From: Gyromitra esculenta
Lineage: Eukaryota; Ascomycota; Pezizomycetes; Pezizales; Discinaceae
Assembly: GCA_038503075.1 (NCBI GenBank)
Contig: JBCAML010000006.1
Span: 496,001 to 560,000 of the forward strand
Direction: 5' to 3'
Length of the DNA: 64,000 nucleotides
Below, piece by piece: positions 12,601 through 23,770 of this stretch. A program made the position numbers and the translations under genes. How positions within the stretch are numbered: position 1 is the stretch's first letter; every line of letters begins with the position of its first letter. A model generated the notes under the pieces. The model did no database searches and was not told the DNA's origin. It saw nothing but the letters and a program-made list of their open reading frames with translations.

Positions 12601-15389
12601 AAAAATACTTAGATAGGATACGAGCTCGCTGAGTTTCGTGGGGGAAAAATCGAGGCACATTTCTCGGAAAACTCAGCTTGTGATTGATGAGAACAGATGT
12701 AGTTAGCAATTCGCTGCATTTTGCCGAACCGTACTTTAATAATACCATCGTACTCATGTTTTTGTTGACCGGCTGGTTTGAGAATAGCAAGATGTAAATA
12801 TTGTTACATAATTTAGACGCTAGGGATAAAAATCAGGATCTAGTCAATCGACAACCCGAGCCTTGGCAGTCATTCTTCCGAATCTATTACTTTCTAAACT
12901 TTTATCTGCGTATGCGTCCAAGTCGAGTTGCAAACAAATGGGAGAGGAGTAAAATGTCAAATCCAGTTTAGTAGAATACGAATATGAGATATGCGACCTG
13001 TAACGCATTTCCAACCCAAAGCTAAGACCCGTTCTCTGTTTTGTTAACTCCGGTGAAATAAAAACCCTAGGGTGCTTTTCGCTGTCTTCGCTGACAAGGT
13101 CAGGGTTCGTGAGATAAGCACGCACTATATAGACTACCGCCCTGTCAGGGACGACGCGTCATCCTCCTGCTCTGAATATGTCTCACCAACATTACGCGTG
13201 GAGTCAGGGTATGAACATGAAGAAACCTTGCTCACTTGGATTGAGCCTCATTAAGCCCTTTTTGGCGCTGGGGGTTTACTACATGTTATTGAGTCTTTGC
13301 ACCTATCGAGCCATTGATAGTAGCTGAGTACTACATGGAGCTAGCCTCCTCGCTCGTACCGGCGGCGCTAGTGCTAACACTAAGAAAATTTACAAACAAC
13401 ACCAAATATTTGCCAAGGCCTGAAGCGAGGCAACCTCAGCTGCATCACGGTATATTCCGATAGTATTCCATGCAGGTACGTTAATTTTGTTTCCCGAGCC
13501 CTGGAAGCAACTCGGCCGCGTCGGTCTGGATAGAGATGCGTCGTAGTCTGAATATATACTAATTTCTACGGCATCTCAACTGACCTACTCGGTACGACTG
13601 ATTAAAGATGCCGATTTGACGCGTCACGATAACAAAGGAAAGGGGTAGGGTAAGAGAGAAAATTACTATGTGGTACCTAAGTGTTAAGTTATAATGCTCG
13701 GAGCACGGCCGGCCTCGAGGAAAACTACGAAAGCCTCATGCAGGTACCCCTCATATGGCACCATGGACGCCTCTGCAAACCGTTATTTCCCCCAACTTAG
13801 ATGCGGGACGGAGCGTCGTATGCATGTTGGGGTCTGACTGAGACAGAGTCTATTGAATTCTCATGATTTAGTTGATTCTCGCTTGGATAGATGGCGTGCA
13901 TTGAAGCCTGAAGTATGTCCATGCAAACTTGAGACCCTAGAATAAGCTTTGTCAATGCGGAGAAATCTAGATCTTAGATTTCTATGGCAGAAAGAGGCTC
14001 GCGACTTATACTGGGGGGTTTTTGTATTGACCATATTCATCCCATCCTAGTATTCACTCAAGTATACGTATATCAAGCTCTTTTTTTTTGCCTGCCAGGT
14101 ATACGTATACATACTTTTAAACGAGAAAATAATATAGAGAGGACTGCTAAGCTGGATTAATGGCTTTGGATATACCTTTCTGGCGCTTAAGCAATAAAAA
14201 AATACAGCCATTTGTATACCGCAGAGGCATACTTCGGTGTCGGGGATGTTTAGCAGCATGTCTGGGCAGCCACCTGAACTTCCTGCAGGACATATTTTGA
14301 TAATGCAGCTTTAGGCGAATAACCCTTGGATCGGTTAAACTGTATCTAAACTATTTTCAGTTGTCGCGATAATGTCCAGACCATGGGCCGTATCGATCCG
14401 TGCTTGGTACCCCCGCAGTCAATTCCGATCTCATAGCAGTGCGCACATGCTGTCTTGTATTTTATAATGGGCCAAAGCATGGCACCCTGCAGATGCATGC
14501 TCAAGACTTCTATATTAGGATAGATACCCTCTTATTGGGTGGTCTAAAGCGATATGCCGAGAACAGGGTCAGACAAGAAATCGGGCATAAAATCGCTAGC
14601 GTATCACCGCATTCGAGTGACTATTCATGATTTGATGTGATCAAACCTTGTGACCTAATGAACCTCTCGAATTATTACCCAAAAACTCTTTTATAATTCT
14701 AACTCCCTGTAGTACCTCTTTGTATGGCTGACTGTAACCGATACTCAAATCTGGACACCGGTTGTCCATCGCTAGGTTTGTAATCACCTTGGTGCAACAT
14801 GGTGTATCTTGCGTTCTGTGCGTATGCCCAAGGCAAAGTTTCGGCAAGTGTTTTCGTAAACGAGGCATTCTTGCAATAGGCCTCGTGAAACCATGTATCA
14901 GGATTATTGGAGGACTATACTCACCAATCATAACTCCGAGAACCAGTAGAGGAGTCTAGCGTAAGAGTGGCGCAGACTTTTGTTATCCAAGGCCTTACTG
15001 CAGATTCTGCTACGGAAAAGTTTGAGCCAGTTACAGTTCGTATATGGGCTATGGTTTGAGCTCGTGATATTTTCCCACTGTTCTAGACTCCTGGAATGCT
15101 CCCTGAATTCTCTGATGAATTGATCATTCGGATACCCCTAGTTTCCGTATGGTCTTAGGGGGGCATTGTAAGTAAGAACAGGCAAGCCGCGGCCGGCAGC
15201 AGAAAGCCCGAGGGACAGCAATAGCCCTCAATCTTACCGCGGCCACTTCACGTCAAAAACTACCGTTTAGATGAGTGTTACCTTGTTTAAATGGCTTGGC
15301 TATAGCTACTAAATGTATCCATTGACAGAATGGTGATTAGTCGGATCAAGAGTTATATGCTGTAGAGCGTTTGTATGAGAAGAGAAAGA

Positions 15390-15397
15390 TATATAAA
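15390..15397 (+). promoter_or_regulatory. TATA box of the laccase gene (putative)
   Basis: TATATAAA lies about 185 bases upstream of the laccase start codon, in the only clear TATA context of the upstream region. Inferred from sequence alone. Confidence 0.4.
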
Positions 15398-15581
15398 CTC
15401 GAGGACGATGCCGCATCTTTACTTCTCCAGCTTCTACCATAGAGCTGCCACAGCGAACTCCTTTAACGGTTTCTCTCATTAATACTTTCGTTTGTCTTTT
15501 ATTTCTCCACGCTCTTTGCACTACTATTGGATATCTTGCTCCATTTCAGACAATATTTGCAAGTAACTTCTAAAACTCATA

Positions 15582-17685
15582 ATGTTTTCTATCCTCGGCT
15601 TCGCCACGGCATTCTTTGCCATTGGTACCCAGGCTTTACCGTACACCCCTTATAGCCCCGACGGGAGTTTGATCAAGAGAGACACAAACTCCACGAACTC
15701 AGCCAGCAACAGAGCTGCATGGGATGGCACTCACGATATTAATACCGACTGGTACACCACTTGGCCTACTACCGGTGTTGTCCGCGAGGTAAGCTCTCCC
15801 AAAAAAACCCGAATCAACGCGATTTGGAGCTGACAGATTCATTTTTAGTATTGGTTGACTGTCGAGAACTCGACCATGGCCCCCGATGGCTATGAGCGTT
15901 TAATGTTGACCTTCAACGGCACTTATCCGGGCCCTACTCTCTATGCTGGTAATTTCTGGATAATATCAAATAGTCTTAGAAAGAGTGTTAACGGATTATA
16001 GATTGGGGTGACACTCTCAGAGTCCATGTTACCAACAATATGCAATTCAACGGCACCAGTATCCATTGGCACGGTATTAGACAGTTGCTGTCTACCGATC
16101 AAGACGGTGTCAATGGAATTACTCAATGTTCGTCAATATCACTCTTCTTCTCAGGATCTGCAAGTATACATAGCTGACATTATCTCAAGGCCCAGTTGCT
16201 CCCGGTCACAGCTTGACCTACGAATGGACCGCAACCCAATATGGAACTTCTTGGTATCACTCTCATTTCTCCTTGCAATACGCAGAGGGTGTTGCTGGTG
16301 CAATCGTTATCAATGGCCCTGCTAGTGCCAATTACGATGTCGATCTTGGCCCCGTCATCGTCACTGACTGGTATCACCAACCTGCTTTCTCCTTATGGCA
16401 CCTTGCTCAGAGCGGCGGACCTCCACCTGCTCAAAATGGTCTTATCAATGGAAAGAATGCGCTCGACTGCTCTACCAGCACCGATCCTAATTGCATTGGA
16501 GGCGGAGTAAATTTCGAGTTCCCTGAATTTGAGTATGGAAAGAAGTACCTGCTCCGATTTGTCAACACAGCGACGGATACCTTCTTCAAACTTTCTCTTG
16601 ATGGCCATTCGATGACTGTCATTGCTGCTGACTTTGTCCCCATCACTCCTTTCACCACAGATTACCTTTCCATTGGAATCGGTGAGTCCCAAGCTGCATT
16701 ATGTAACCTTCCGATCACTTTATTGACTTGAATTTTTAGGCCAGAGATACGATGTAATTATCGAAGCCAATGCTGCTATCGACAATTACTGGTTCCGCGC
16801 AACTGTTCAAACTAGTTGCAGTGCGTCTAATGCTCAAGCGTTGAATGTGAAGGCGGTAGTTCGGTATTCGGGCGCAACTAGCACAGGTCTACCAACCTCT
16901 GATGCTGGCACCATGACCGACAGCTGCCTTGACGAGCCTTTGGCTAGTCTCGTTCCTGTCGTAGCGAAGTCCGTTGCGGAAAGTGATTTGTCTACTGTAC
17001 AAGACATTGATGTTAGTCTAGCAATCACGGATGTTCTTAAATGGACTTTGAACGGTATCTCTGCCAATATTAGTTGGACAGACCCGACCCTTATGATGCT
17101 CCTGGATAGCGAGACATATCCCAACGATTACCATGTTCTGTCGGCCCCAACAGCCAACCAGGTAAGAATGGAGCTCTCTTGGTCATTTTCATTTATACCT
17201 CGTATTCTAAAATTGATTAGATGTACTATGTTGTCATCGAGACAACTTTTGGTGTCACTCATCCTATCCATCTTCATGGACACGACTTCTTCCTCCTTGC
17301 TCAAGACACCGGCACTTTCGATGCCTCTTCGGCTAACATCAACTGGTCCAACCCTATGCGCCGTGATGTTGCAATGTTGCCTGCTAGCGGCCATCTTGTC
17401 ATTGGCTTCGAAACCGACAACCCAGGTATCTGGTTGATGCACTGCCACATCGTAAGTCTCCAGACCAAACAATCCGTCAACCTTGGTGTCAGCTAACATT
17501 CCTTCTAGGCTTGGCATGTTAGCGGAGGATTCGCTCTCCAGTTTGTCGAGCGTGCGGCTGACATCCTCACCCAAATTACTGTTGATCCTTCTTGGGGTGA
17601 CACCTGTACCAGTTGGTCTGCGTATGAAACCTCTGGCATCAGTCCCCCACAGGATGACTCTGGCTTGAAGAAAATGAGATTCTAA
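15582..17685 (+). CDS. Secreted laccase (ascomycete multicopper oxidase)
   Basis: Seven exons (15582-15788, 15849-15948, 16002-16127, 16190-16681, 16740-17161, 17221-17451, 17509-17685) give 584 residues. Laccases couple one-electron oxidation of phenols to reduction of O2 to water. A signal peptide ([20 protein letters not shown]) leads into a probable propeptide ending KR. All four copper motifs are present: [20 protein letters not shown] and [16 protein letters not shown]. Several N-glycosylation sites occur (for example NGT, NIS). The protein ends DSGLKKMRF; a C-terminal extension cut after DSGL is a known feature of secreted ascomycete laccases. Intron 3 uses the less common donor GTTCGT; the other donors are conventional. 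Ten residues after the type-1 copper Cys there is Phe, not the Leu usual in ascomycete enzymes. No biosynthetic partners are adjacent. Confidence 0.93.
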
Positions 17686-18409
17686 GCTCTGTGAGCAAAT
17701 CGGTTTATAGTGGTTGCCACAAATACCTACTACTACTTGTCTGACGTTTGATTTCCTATGTCTCAATCTCTGATCAAATATCTTTATGCCTCTTCAAGGC
17801 TCAATTGCTCTCTCTATCTCTCTCTATGTACTTTTTTGTTTTCCTCGATCATTTAGTCCCTAGTGCCGTTGAAGGATATATTAAAGCAGGGAAGCCATAT
17901 GCTATTGATTTTTGTATCATAATATTAATGCTATGGCTAGTTGTGAAATTTTTTTGCTTTCTTGAACGGATGAGGTACGCGATGTTAGTTCAGCGAAGGA
18001 CCGGTAGTTGTCCCGTACGTGAGGTATGTAAACGACCGTGCACCCTTAGGTGCAAAAAAGCTAATCGACCGTCTCGGCAACGGGCCGGTGGAGACCCACC
18101 CATGCAGGAACCATCCGAATTCAAACAAGTATCGGATAAACAATGTTCACGCTTGTGTAGCTGACATCATCGGAACAACATGTACAACACAACCCCGCAT
18201 CTCTCACCTCTTGACATATCTTTAGCTGCCTCTCCGTTCATCCCTGCTGCCTCTCGAAAACCGTTATCAACAAACTATCTACTACAATATAAACTAGCAG
18301 TGCGCTTCTCTGTAATAAGATTCCCCCCCGTCACTGGATGCTGTCTGCTCGGATACAATCACTGAGATCACTTTTGCCTGGATTCAGGTCAACATATCTA
18401 TTTCGCACA
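17686..18409. other. Intergenic between laccase and glyoxalase I
   Basis: Contains the laccase 3' flank, including a CTCTCTAT microrepeat at about 17805-17827, and the glyoxalase promoter. No gene seen. Confidence 0.5.
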
Positions 18410-19993
18410 ATGGCAACGGCTACGAATACATCCGGTTATAAATTGAACCACACTATGTCCGCCCCCTAAATCACCATCTTTGCTTCCAAGAGAGGATTTA
18501 ATAGTTAATCATTGGGACGAACTAAAGGTTGCGGGTGAAAGATCCCAGCAAGAGCGGTATGGGCCTTATGCTTCCTCGGCATATATCCATTTTAACCTAC
18601 ACCTTACTAATCGATTCTCTTCACGATAGTGAAATACTATGAAGATAACTTTGGCATGAAATTGATCAGACGGTTGGTTATCTCTCTCCCCTAGCTTGTA
18701 GTCATTAGCATCTTAGACCGTTTTTGCTTTTTTGCTAATCAGACTCCGAATAGTCTTGATTTCGACGAAGCCAAGTTTTCGTTGTATTTCTTGGCCTTTG
18801 ATTCTCCTAAGGCCGAGAGCCACGGCAAAGAATGGACGGATCGTGAAGGGCTGCTTGAGCTCACCCACAACTGTAAACAATCCAGCTGCTATTCCTCTTA
18901 TCTAAAGTAGTGCAGTTAAGCTAACGAGCTATCTTTGTAGATGGGACTGAGAATGATCCAAGTTATACTATCAACAACGGGAACTCGGAGCCCTTCAGAG
19001 ATATGTACTCCTTGCATTGACACGAAAAAAAAGCTCAGCTGACGCAGTTGGTGGAGCAATACGCTTTGGTCATATGTACGAAACACCATGCGGAGAGTCC
19101 CTAATTTTCATTTTTTTGATACTGATGAGACTCACTCAAATAGTGCCGTATCAGTTGATAACATTCAGAAGGCCTGTGCGCGTCTTGAAGAGAATGGTGT
19201 CAAGTTCCAGAAGAAATTGACAGATGGGAGACAAAAGAACATTGCTTTCGCTCTCGATCCAGATAATTACTGGGTAAGAAATCTATTCTAATTAACAGGA
19301 AATGCAACTAAGCTAATATTTTTTTAACCTGAAAGGTTGAAATAATTGCACAAGAAACTAGCGATCCCGAAGCAACTACAACTGATCTCGAAAAATACCG
19401 CTTCAACCACACCATGATCCGTTGCAAAGATCCGGAAAAGTCTCTTAACTTCTACCGTTCCGTGTTGGGAATGAGCCTCCTTCGCACCATGGAGAGACCT
19501 GAAGCGAAGTTCAATCTCTATTTCCTTGGATACCGTCAGCCTGGATATCCAGAAGGCCACTATACTGGCGAAGGAAACCCATTAGCTTCGAAGGAAGGTT
19601 TAGTGGAGTTGACTTGGAACTACGGGACCGAAAATGATGCCGACTTCAAGTATCATAACGGAAATGCCGAACCTCAAGGATTTGGGGTAATTCCCTCCCC
19701 TCTCTCTTGGCTATGATGATCGAGAAATTCCATGCTAAACAGAAGTGACTTCTAGCACCTTTGCGTTTCAGTCGATGATCTCGATGCTTCTTGCGCGAGG
19801 TTTGAGGACCTGAAAGTTAATTGGAAAAAGAGGTTAACAGATGGCCGAATGAAATCGGTTGCCTTCATCCTAGACCCCGATGATTATTGGATCGAGTAAT
19901 ACTTTCTATAAATCTGCACAAACCTGAAGGAAGTTGCTAACTTGCAATAGGATCATCCAAAACGAGAGACTGAAGTCTAGAGCGAACTGGTAA
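18410..19993 (+). CDS. GLO1: Lactoylglutathione lyase (glyoxalase I), two-domain, ten exons
   Basis: Glyoxalase I converts the glutathione-methylglyoxal hemithioacetal to S-lactoylglutathione. Exons 18410-18456, 18528-18556, 18630-18676, 18743-18872, 18941-19000, 19063-19075, 19144-19273, 19336-19686, 19756-19895 and 19951-19993 sum to 990 bases, 329 residues, close to the 326-residue yeast enzyme. Two glyoxalase domains follow each other: NHTMLRVKDPSKSVKYYEDN...GLLELTHNYGTEND...GFGHIAVSVDN...DPDNYWVEI, then NHTMIRCKDPEKSLNFYRS...GLVELTWNYGTEND...GFGHLCVSVDD...DPDDYWIEI. The presumed metal ligands (His of NHTM, Glu of LEL/VEL, His of GFGH, Glu of YWxEI) are present in both halves. All exon phases agree, but the fifth intron runs ATATGT...AC (19001-19062) and intron 1 has the weak donor GTCCGC. 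If that intron is not spliced, the gene is a pseudogene with a premature stop at about 19018. Confidence 0.82.
19001..19062 (+). other. AT-AC intron of GLO1 (putative)
   Basis: 62 bases between exons 5 and 6. It begins ATATGTAC, ends AATAC, and carries a good fungal branch motif (AGCTGAC, 19036-19042) about 20 bases before the end. Removing it joins EPFRG to FGHIAVSV, the normal glyoxalase sequence, in frame. The U12 donor ATATCC and branch TCCTTAAC are absent, so if spliced it is of the U2-type AT-AC class. Confidence 0.55.
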
Positions 19994-22216
19994 GTAGGAT
20001 TCACGAATAGGAGGGATTGGTCGACGGAACACGGGATCACTCTCTCCATTATGAAACAGGGCTGGTATTATTTCTACTGCGTTTATAATTATGTAGTGTC
20101 ACAAATTTACCCATCGGATTTCATCGGACACATAGAAGTAAACTACATGAGATAAGAACAAGCCTGCCTTTCGCCTCAATTTAGTACCTTGGGGCTTGAA
20201 GCTTTGGGCTAACCAGCGCGGAAATTTGGGGTCATCTACATCGATCAAGATACTATGATGAATTTTAGCCTGTTCATTCAATGCGCCGAATCTCAAATTA
20301 TTAAAGATAAGTAAACGCTAGTCTCTAGATTATCGGATAAGCACAAGCCGTGGAGCCGTGGAGCCTCCAAGGATAGATCTGATTTCTCTAAGCATCCCGG
20401 CTTGATCCCATAGCCCAGCATCGAGACAAGATCATCGACAAGTATTCTAGAGCACAATCGCGCTGAGCTACTACCCCCTCGCCTGCCTAGTACGTACATA
20501 TGGTAAATAAATAATTGCCTGTGGCGATCATCCATCGATCTTAACTTATTTCCGAAACATTCGACCAGGATGTCTGATTCTGAAGCCACTAGGTCTACTT
20601 GATATCGTTGTAATAAGTTAGGCAAAAAGGAAAAAAGATATCTCCAGAACAAGAAATAGTAGCCAGTGTGCTTATCAGGCTCTGACTATTAAAATTACCC
20701 ACACGCGTACTTCGGGGGATTTAGAACCGAACCCGAATTATTCAGAGGATATACGTACTTGGAAGTTGCCTCGCTTCATGAAACTTAGTTATGTATCTAG
20801 CCTGAATTGAGGATTTGAAGATTTCTCGGACTTCTATATCACTATTTTCTATGACAAAGCGACAAACGCGCGGCTTACAGTAAGTTCAATATACTAACGC
20901 CCTGAACCTTGACCGTCAAAACACCAACTATAATTAAACGAACAGAAAGAAAGATACCGAATCACATACCTCCGAACTCCATAAATAGGCCAATTGAATT
21001 AATGTACACGAATACTAATGCAATACGTGCTACGGGCGTATTAAGAATGGAAGGCCAGAAAACTGATACTCCTCGCGCTCGATTCGCGTCATATATTAAA
21101 ATAATCTACTACCTTCTGCCATGATTTTCTTTTTTTAGGTACTCTATATCCTATAGTCCCTCGCAGGTAAGAAAGGCTTATGAAGCTTCTAAAACTTGAC
21201 CTCTTTTCACTTGTTGGCGGCAGGGTGTTACGGGAATGAAGCGAGTGACAGTTTATGACCGACTGATATGACTACTGTATTTCACGCATGTTACGATCAC
21301 TGATTTCTCCATATAAGCACTTATTACAACGAATTATAAGCTAACACGTTCCAGAGATCCCGGTCAATCAGCTGTACTTCAAGATTCGAGCTACATGCCG
21401 TGGTTCGCGCGCAGTTGAGTTACATCTCCCCGGGGAGGCTACATCATCGCCTAATTAAAGGGTTTTAGCAGGTGCTAATTAGCTAAAGCATAAGAGCGTC
21501 AATACTTACACTTTATAATGAATGAGTAGAATCGAAATGAATATTTGTCTCCATGGTATATTGCTGGCGCTGCTTTGGGATACAATTTTTGCAAAAAACA
21601 TGCACTATCAATATAACGCTAGACAGAAAAGCCTGCTTGAGAAAGTGTGAGCAAATTCCACTTACTGGCGGCCAGGTTGAAATAATGCTTGGCTAAAAAA
21701 GCTTTTGTTGATGACCAGTTTAAATTCTGTTAATTCCTTTTTATTTATTTATTCTAAGGCCTTGGTTGCCAATCCTTATTGTTCTCAATAACTCGGATTC
21801 CCGCTTAACTCAGTGTAAAGCAGCTATCCCAGCGAAAGACTTTTCCAAACCTATTATATTTAACCATTGATCGAAGGCTAGAGACTCAAGAGTTTTAAAA
21901 AAAAATACATCACATCTATGAGCAACCATGGAAAACAAACTATTGTACAAGAGAGGGGTTCTATAGATGGACAATGCTATTATTAACTGAAATCTATCCA
22001 CACACTTTTACAATTCGGAAAGTACCAAACTCCGAAACGGGTATTCCAAACTATGACTAAACAAGGAAAGGAGAGATCTAAGGCAACTTTCATTAACAAA
22101 AAGTATAATTTTCAGGACTTATGCAGGCAATACTCCAACCGTGTTGCTCTCGGACGGTAGCTAAGTGCATCCCAGTTAGCGTTTCTATCGATTGGATGAG
22201 ATGAAGTTGGGGGATA
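19994..22216. other. Intergenic, about 2.2 kb
   Basis: No exon chain or RNA gene was recognised. A/T-rich with poly-T/poly-A runs. Confidence 0.5.
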
Positions 22217-22932
22217 TCAAACCGGAGGATTCTGCGGCCTGTTGTTCCCCGCCATAACTCTGTTCAACCCAATACCAACACCTTCAATTACGGCCAATAG
22301 ACACGCGCATCCAATCGCAGAATTCTTAGCAGCCTTGACGCCTCCTCGTACTGCGAGAGCACCTCCTGTAAAGAAGCCAGCGATAACTTCACGAACAGTA
22401 CGTTAGCAACATATCATGTGGCGGTACGCCAGCTTGATTGGTACTTACTAGCATTATAGGGATCCTCCTTCTGCCTAACACCCTTGACAGCGCAATCAAA
22501 TGTGGAAAACAAACCTCCCCAGACACCGAAATTTCCTCCTAGCACTGGTGCTCGCGCTTTGATAGCTGTTAAAGCTCCGATACGGCGTTCTCCCTAGTTG
22601 TACTAACGTATGTTAGCGTGGCAAGTTTGTATCTCCATTCTTAGGATAAGGATGAAAATATTTTTCAAGGATGTAAATCTAACGGTATCAGATGCTACTC
22701 AATAGAAATGAAATAACGTACTGTAGGAGAATTGCGAAATCCTTTGATTCCATGCCAAATTGCACCACCAATCGACTAAGAAAAAAAACCCCCCCAAGTT
22801 AGCCAAAGAGACTTCCCCAATGCTTAGGTTCTCTATTAGCAATAAGCAAAGCGAACTTACCCCCATAGCAAATGCGCCCCCGAAGTCATTAAGAATGACC
22901 CACGGGCAGGGGTCGCGAGTATGATCGGCCAT
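22217..22932 (-). CDS. TIM17: Mitochondrial inner-membrane import translocase subunit Tim17
   Basis: Four exons (22932-22861, 22775-22722, 22593-22449, 22386-22217) with matching phases give 146 residues. Tim17 is a membrane core subunit of the TIM23 presequence translocase. Diagnostic segments are [74 protein letters not shown] and [20 protein letters not shown], which cover the four Tim17/22/23 transmembrane segments with their Gly-rich helices. The start Met is the only one that yields the standard short N-terminus before the first membrane segment. Donors are GTAAGT, GTACGT and GTAAGT. The C-terminal tail (NRPQNPPV) is short. Confidence 0.92.
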
Positions 22933-23770
22933 TAAAGCTTGAAAATGCCAGACCGCTAGAAAATGGTTTAAGGAGAGAGTATGGTATTTATATATGCAGA
23001 CAGTGGGGTCCGGACAGCTGGCAGCACTTCCGGAAGGTTGTTGTCGGAGATCTCGCGGGAGAGGTCTAAGCTGCTGTTCCAGTTTTTTTTTTTTATCAAC
23101 AGGGACGCTACTAATTTGGCCCAGCCCACCGCTATCACTAACTATTCCAGGAATAGTAATCTCTTGACACATCAGCATTGACGCTAGCTGTAAGGGATAA
23201 GCAGGTTGGTGGCCTGTGCTGTCATTCGAGAGATTAGAGACTTTGCGCTTTTGAGCCAGCCCCGATTTTTGACCAACCAGAAGCTGATCTGCACCAATCA
23301 AATTGCTAGAAATCGGAGCTGGATCTATTTGCGTAAAGTCTCTATTGGCTCTTTCCCAACCCGATTCTCTGAAGATTCGAATTCGGGGGGAGATTACTGA
23401 CATAATAATATAAAAGCTGCAAATTCAAGATCATAAGTCTCCAACCTCTGAAACACAAGCACGCCTACTCGATATGAAAATTATATGACTGCAATTGGCT
23501 CTGTGACTGACTTGAAGTTAGTTAACTTCAATAGACTCGTTGTTATCGCTAGGGCCCATATAGCAGGTATTTGAGATAAGAGGTCTTGTATAAACGTGCG
23601 ATTTTGTTAGGATTAATCAATACTTCAACAGACGCGTGCTTCTTATTTCGGTTTTCTACATGATAGGTACATGTATATATCAAAACTGTAAACAGCTGGG
23701 CGATAAAACACAAGGCTATTTACCATCCCTAAACCATTAATTATGCTTTCTTAGGGCAGCAATTCAGATT
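22933..23770. other. Intergenic between TIM17 and the DUF2235 gene
   Basis: Holds the TIM17 promoter and the 3' flank of the DUF2235 gene. An open frame on the minus strand here runs through TIM17 introns and is not real. TACATGTA occurs at 23668-23675. Confidence 0.5.

Larger units (their letters stand above)
7382..15581. other. Gene desert of about 8.2 kb
   Basis: I found no exon chain, domain or RNA gene here. Open frames are short and lack recognisable motifs. Present are a GGATGAA-type microrepeat at about 7446-7480, the long hairpin at 9573-9682, one TACATGTA at 8170-8177, and a pair of TATACGTATA-like palindromes at about 14060 and 14100. The last 300 bases should be the laccase promoter. 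The texture resembles decayed repeats, but no element family is identifiable by eye. Confidence 0.45.

Noticed and set aside
18410..19143. First half of glyoxalase I as a pseudogene
   Set aside because: Apparent stops all fall in segments that behave as introns, and the joined exons give a full conserved domain. The pseudogene reading is kept as the alternative in the AT-AC finding.
22699..23403. 234-codon frame on the minus strand
   Set aside because: It runs through the first exon, intron and promoter of TIM17; only its [12 protein letters not shown] part is real.
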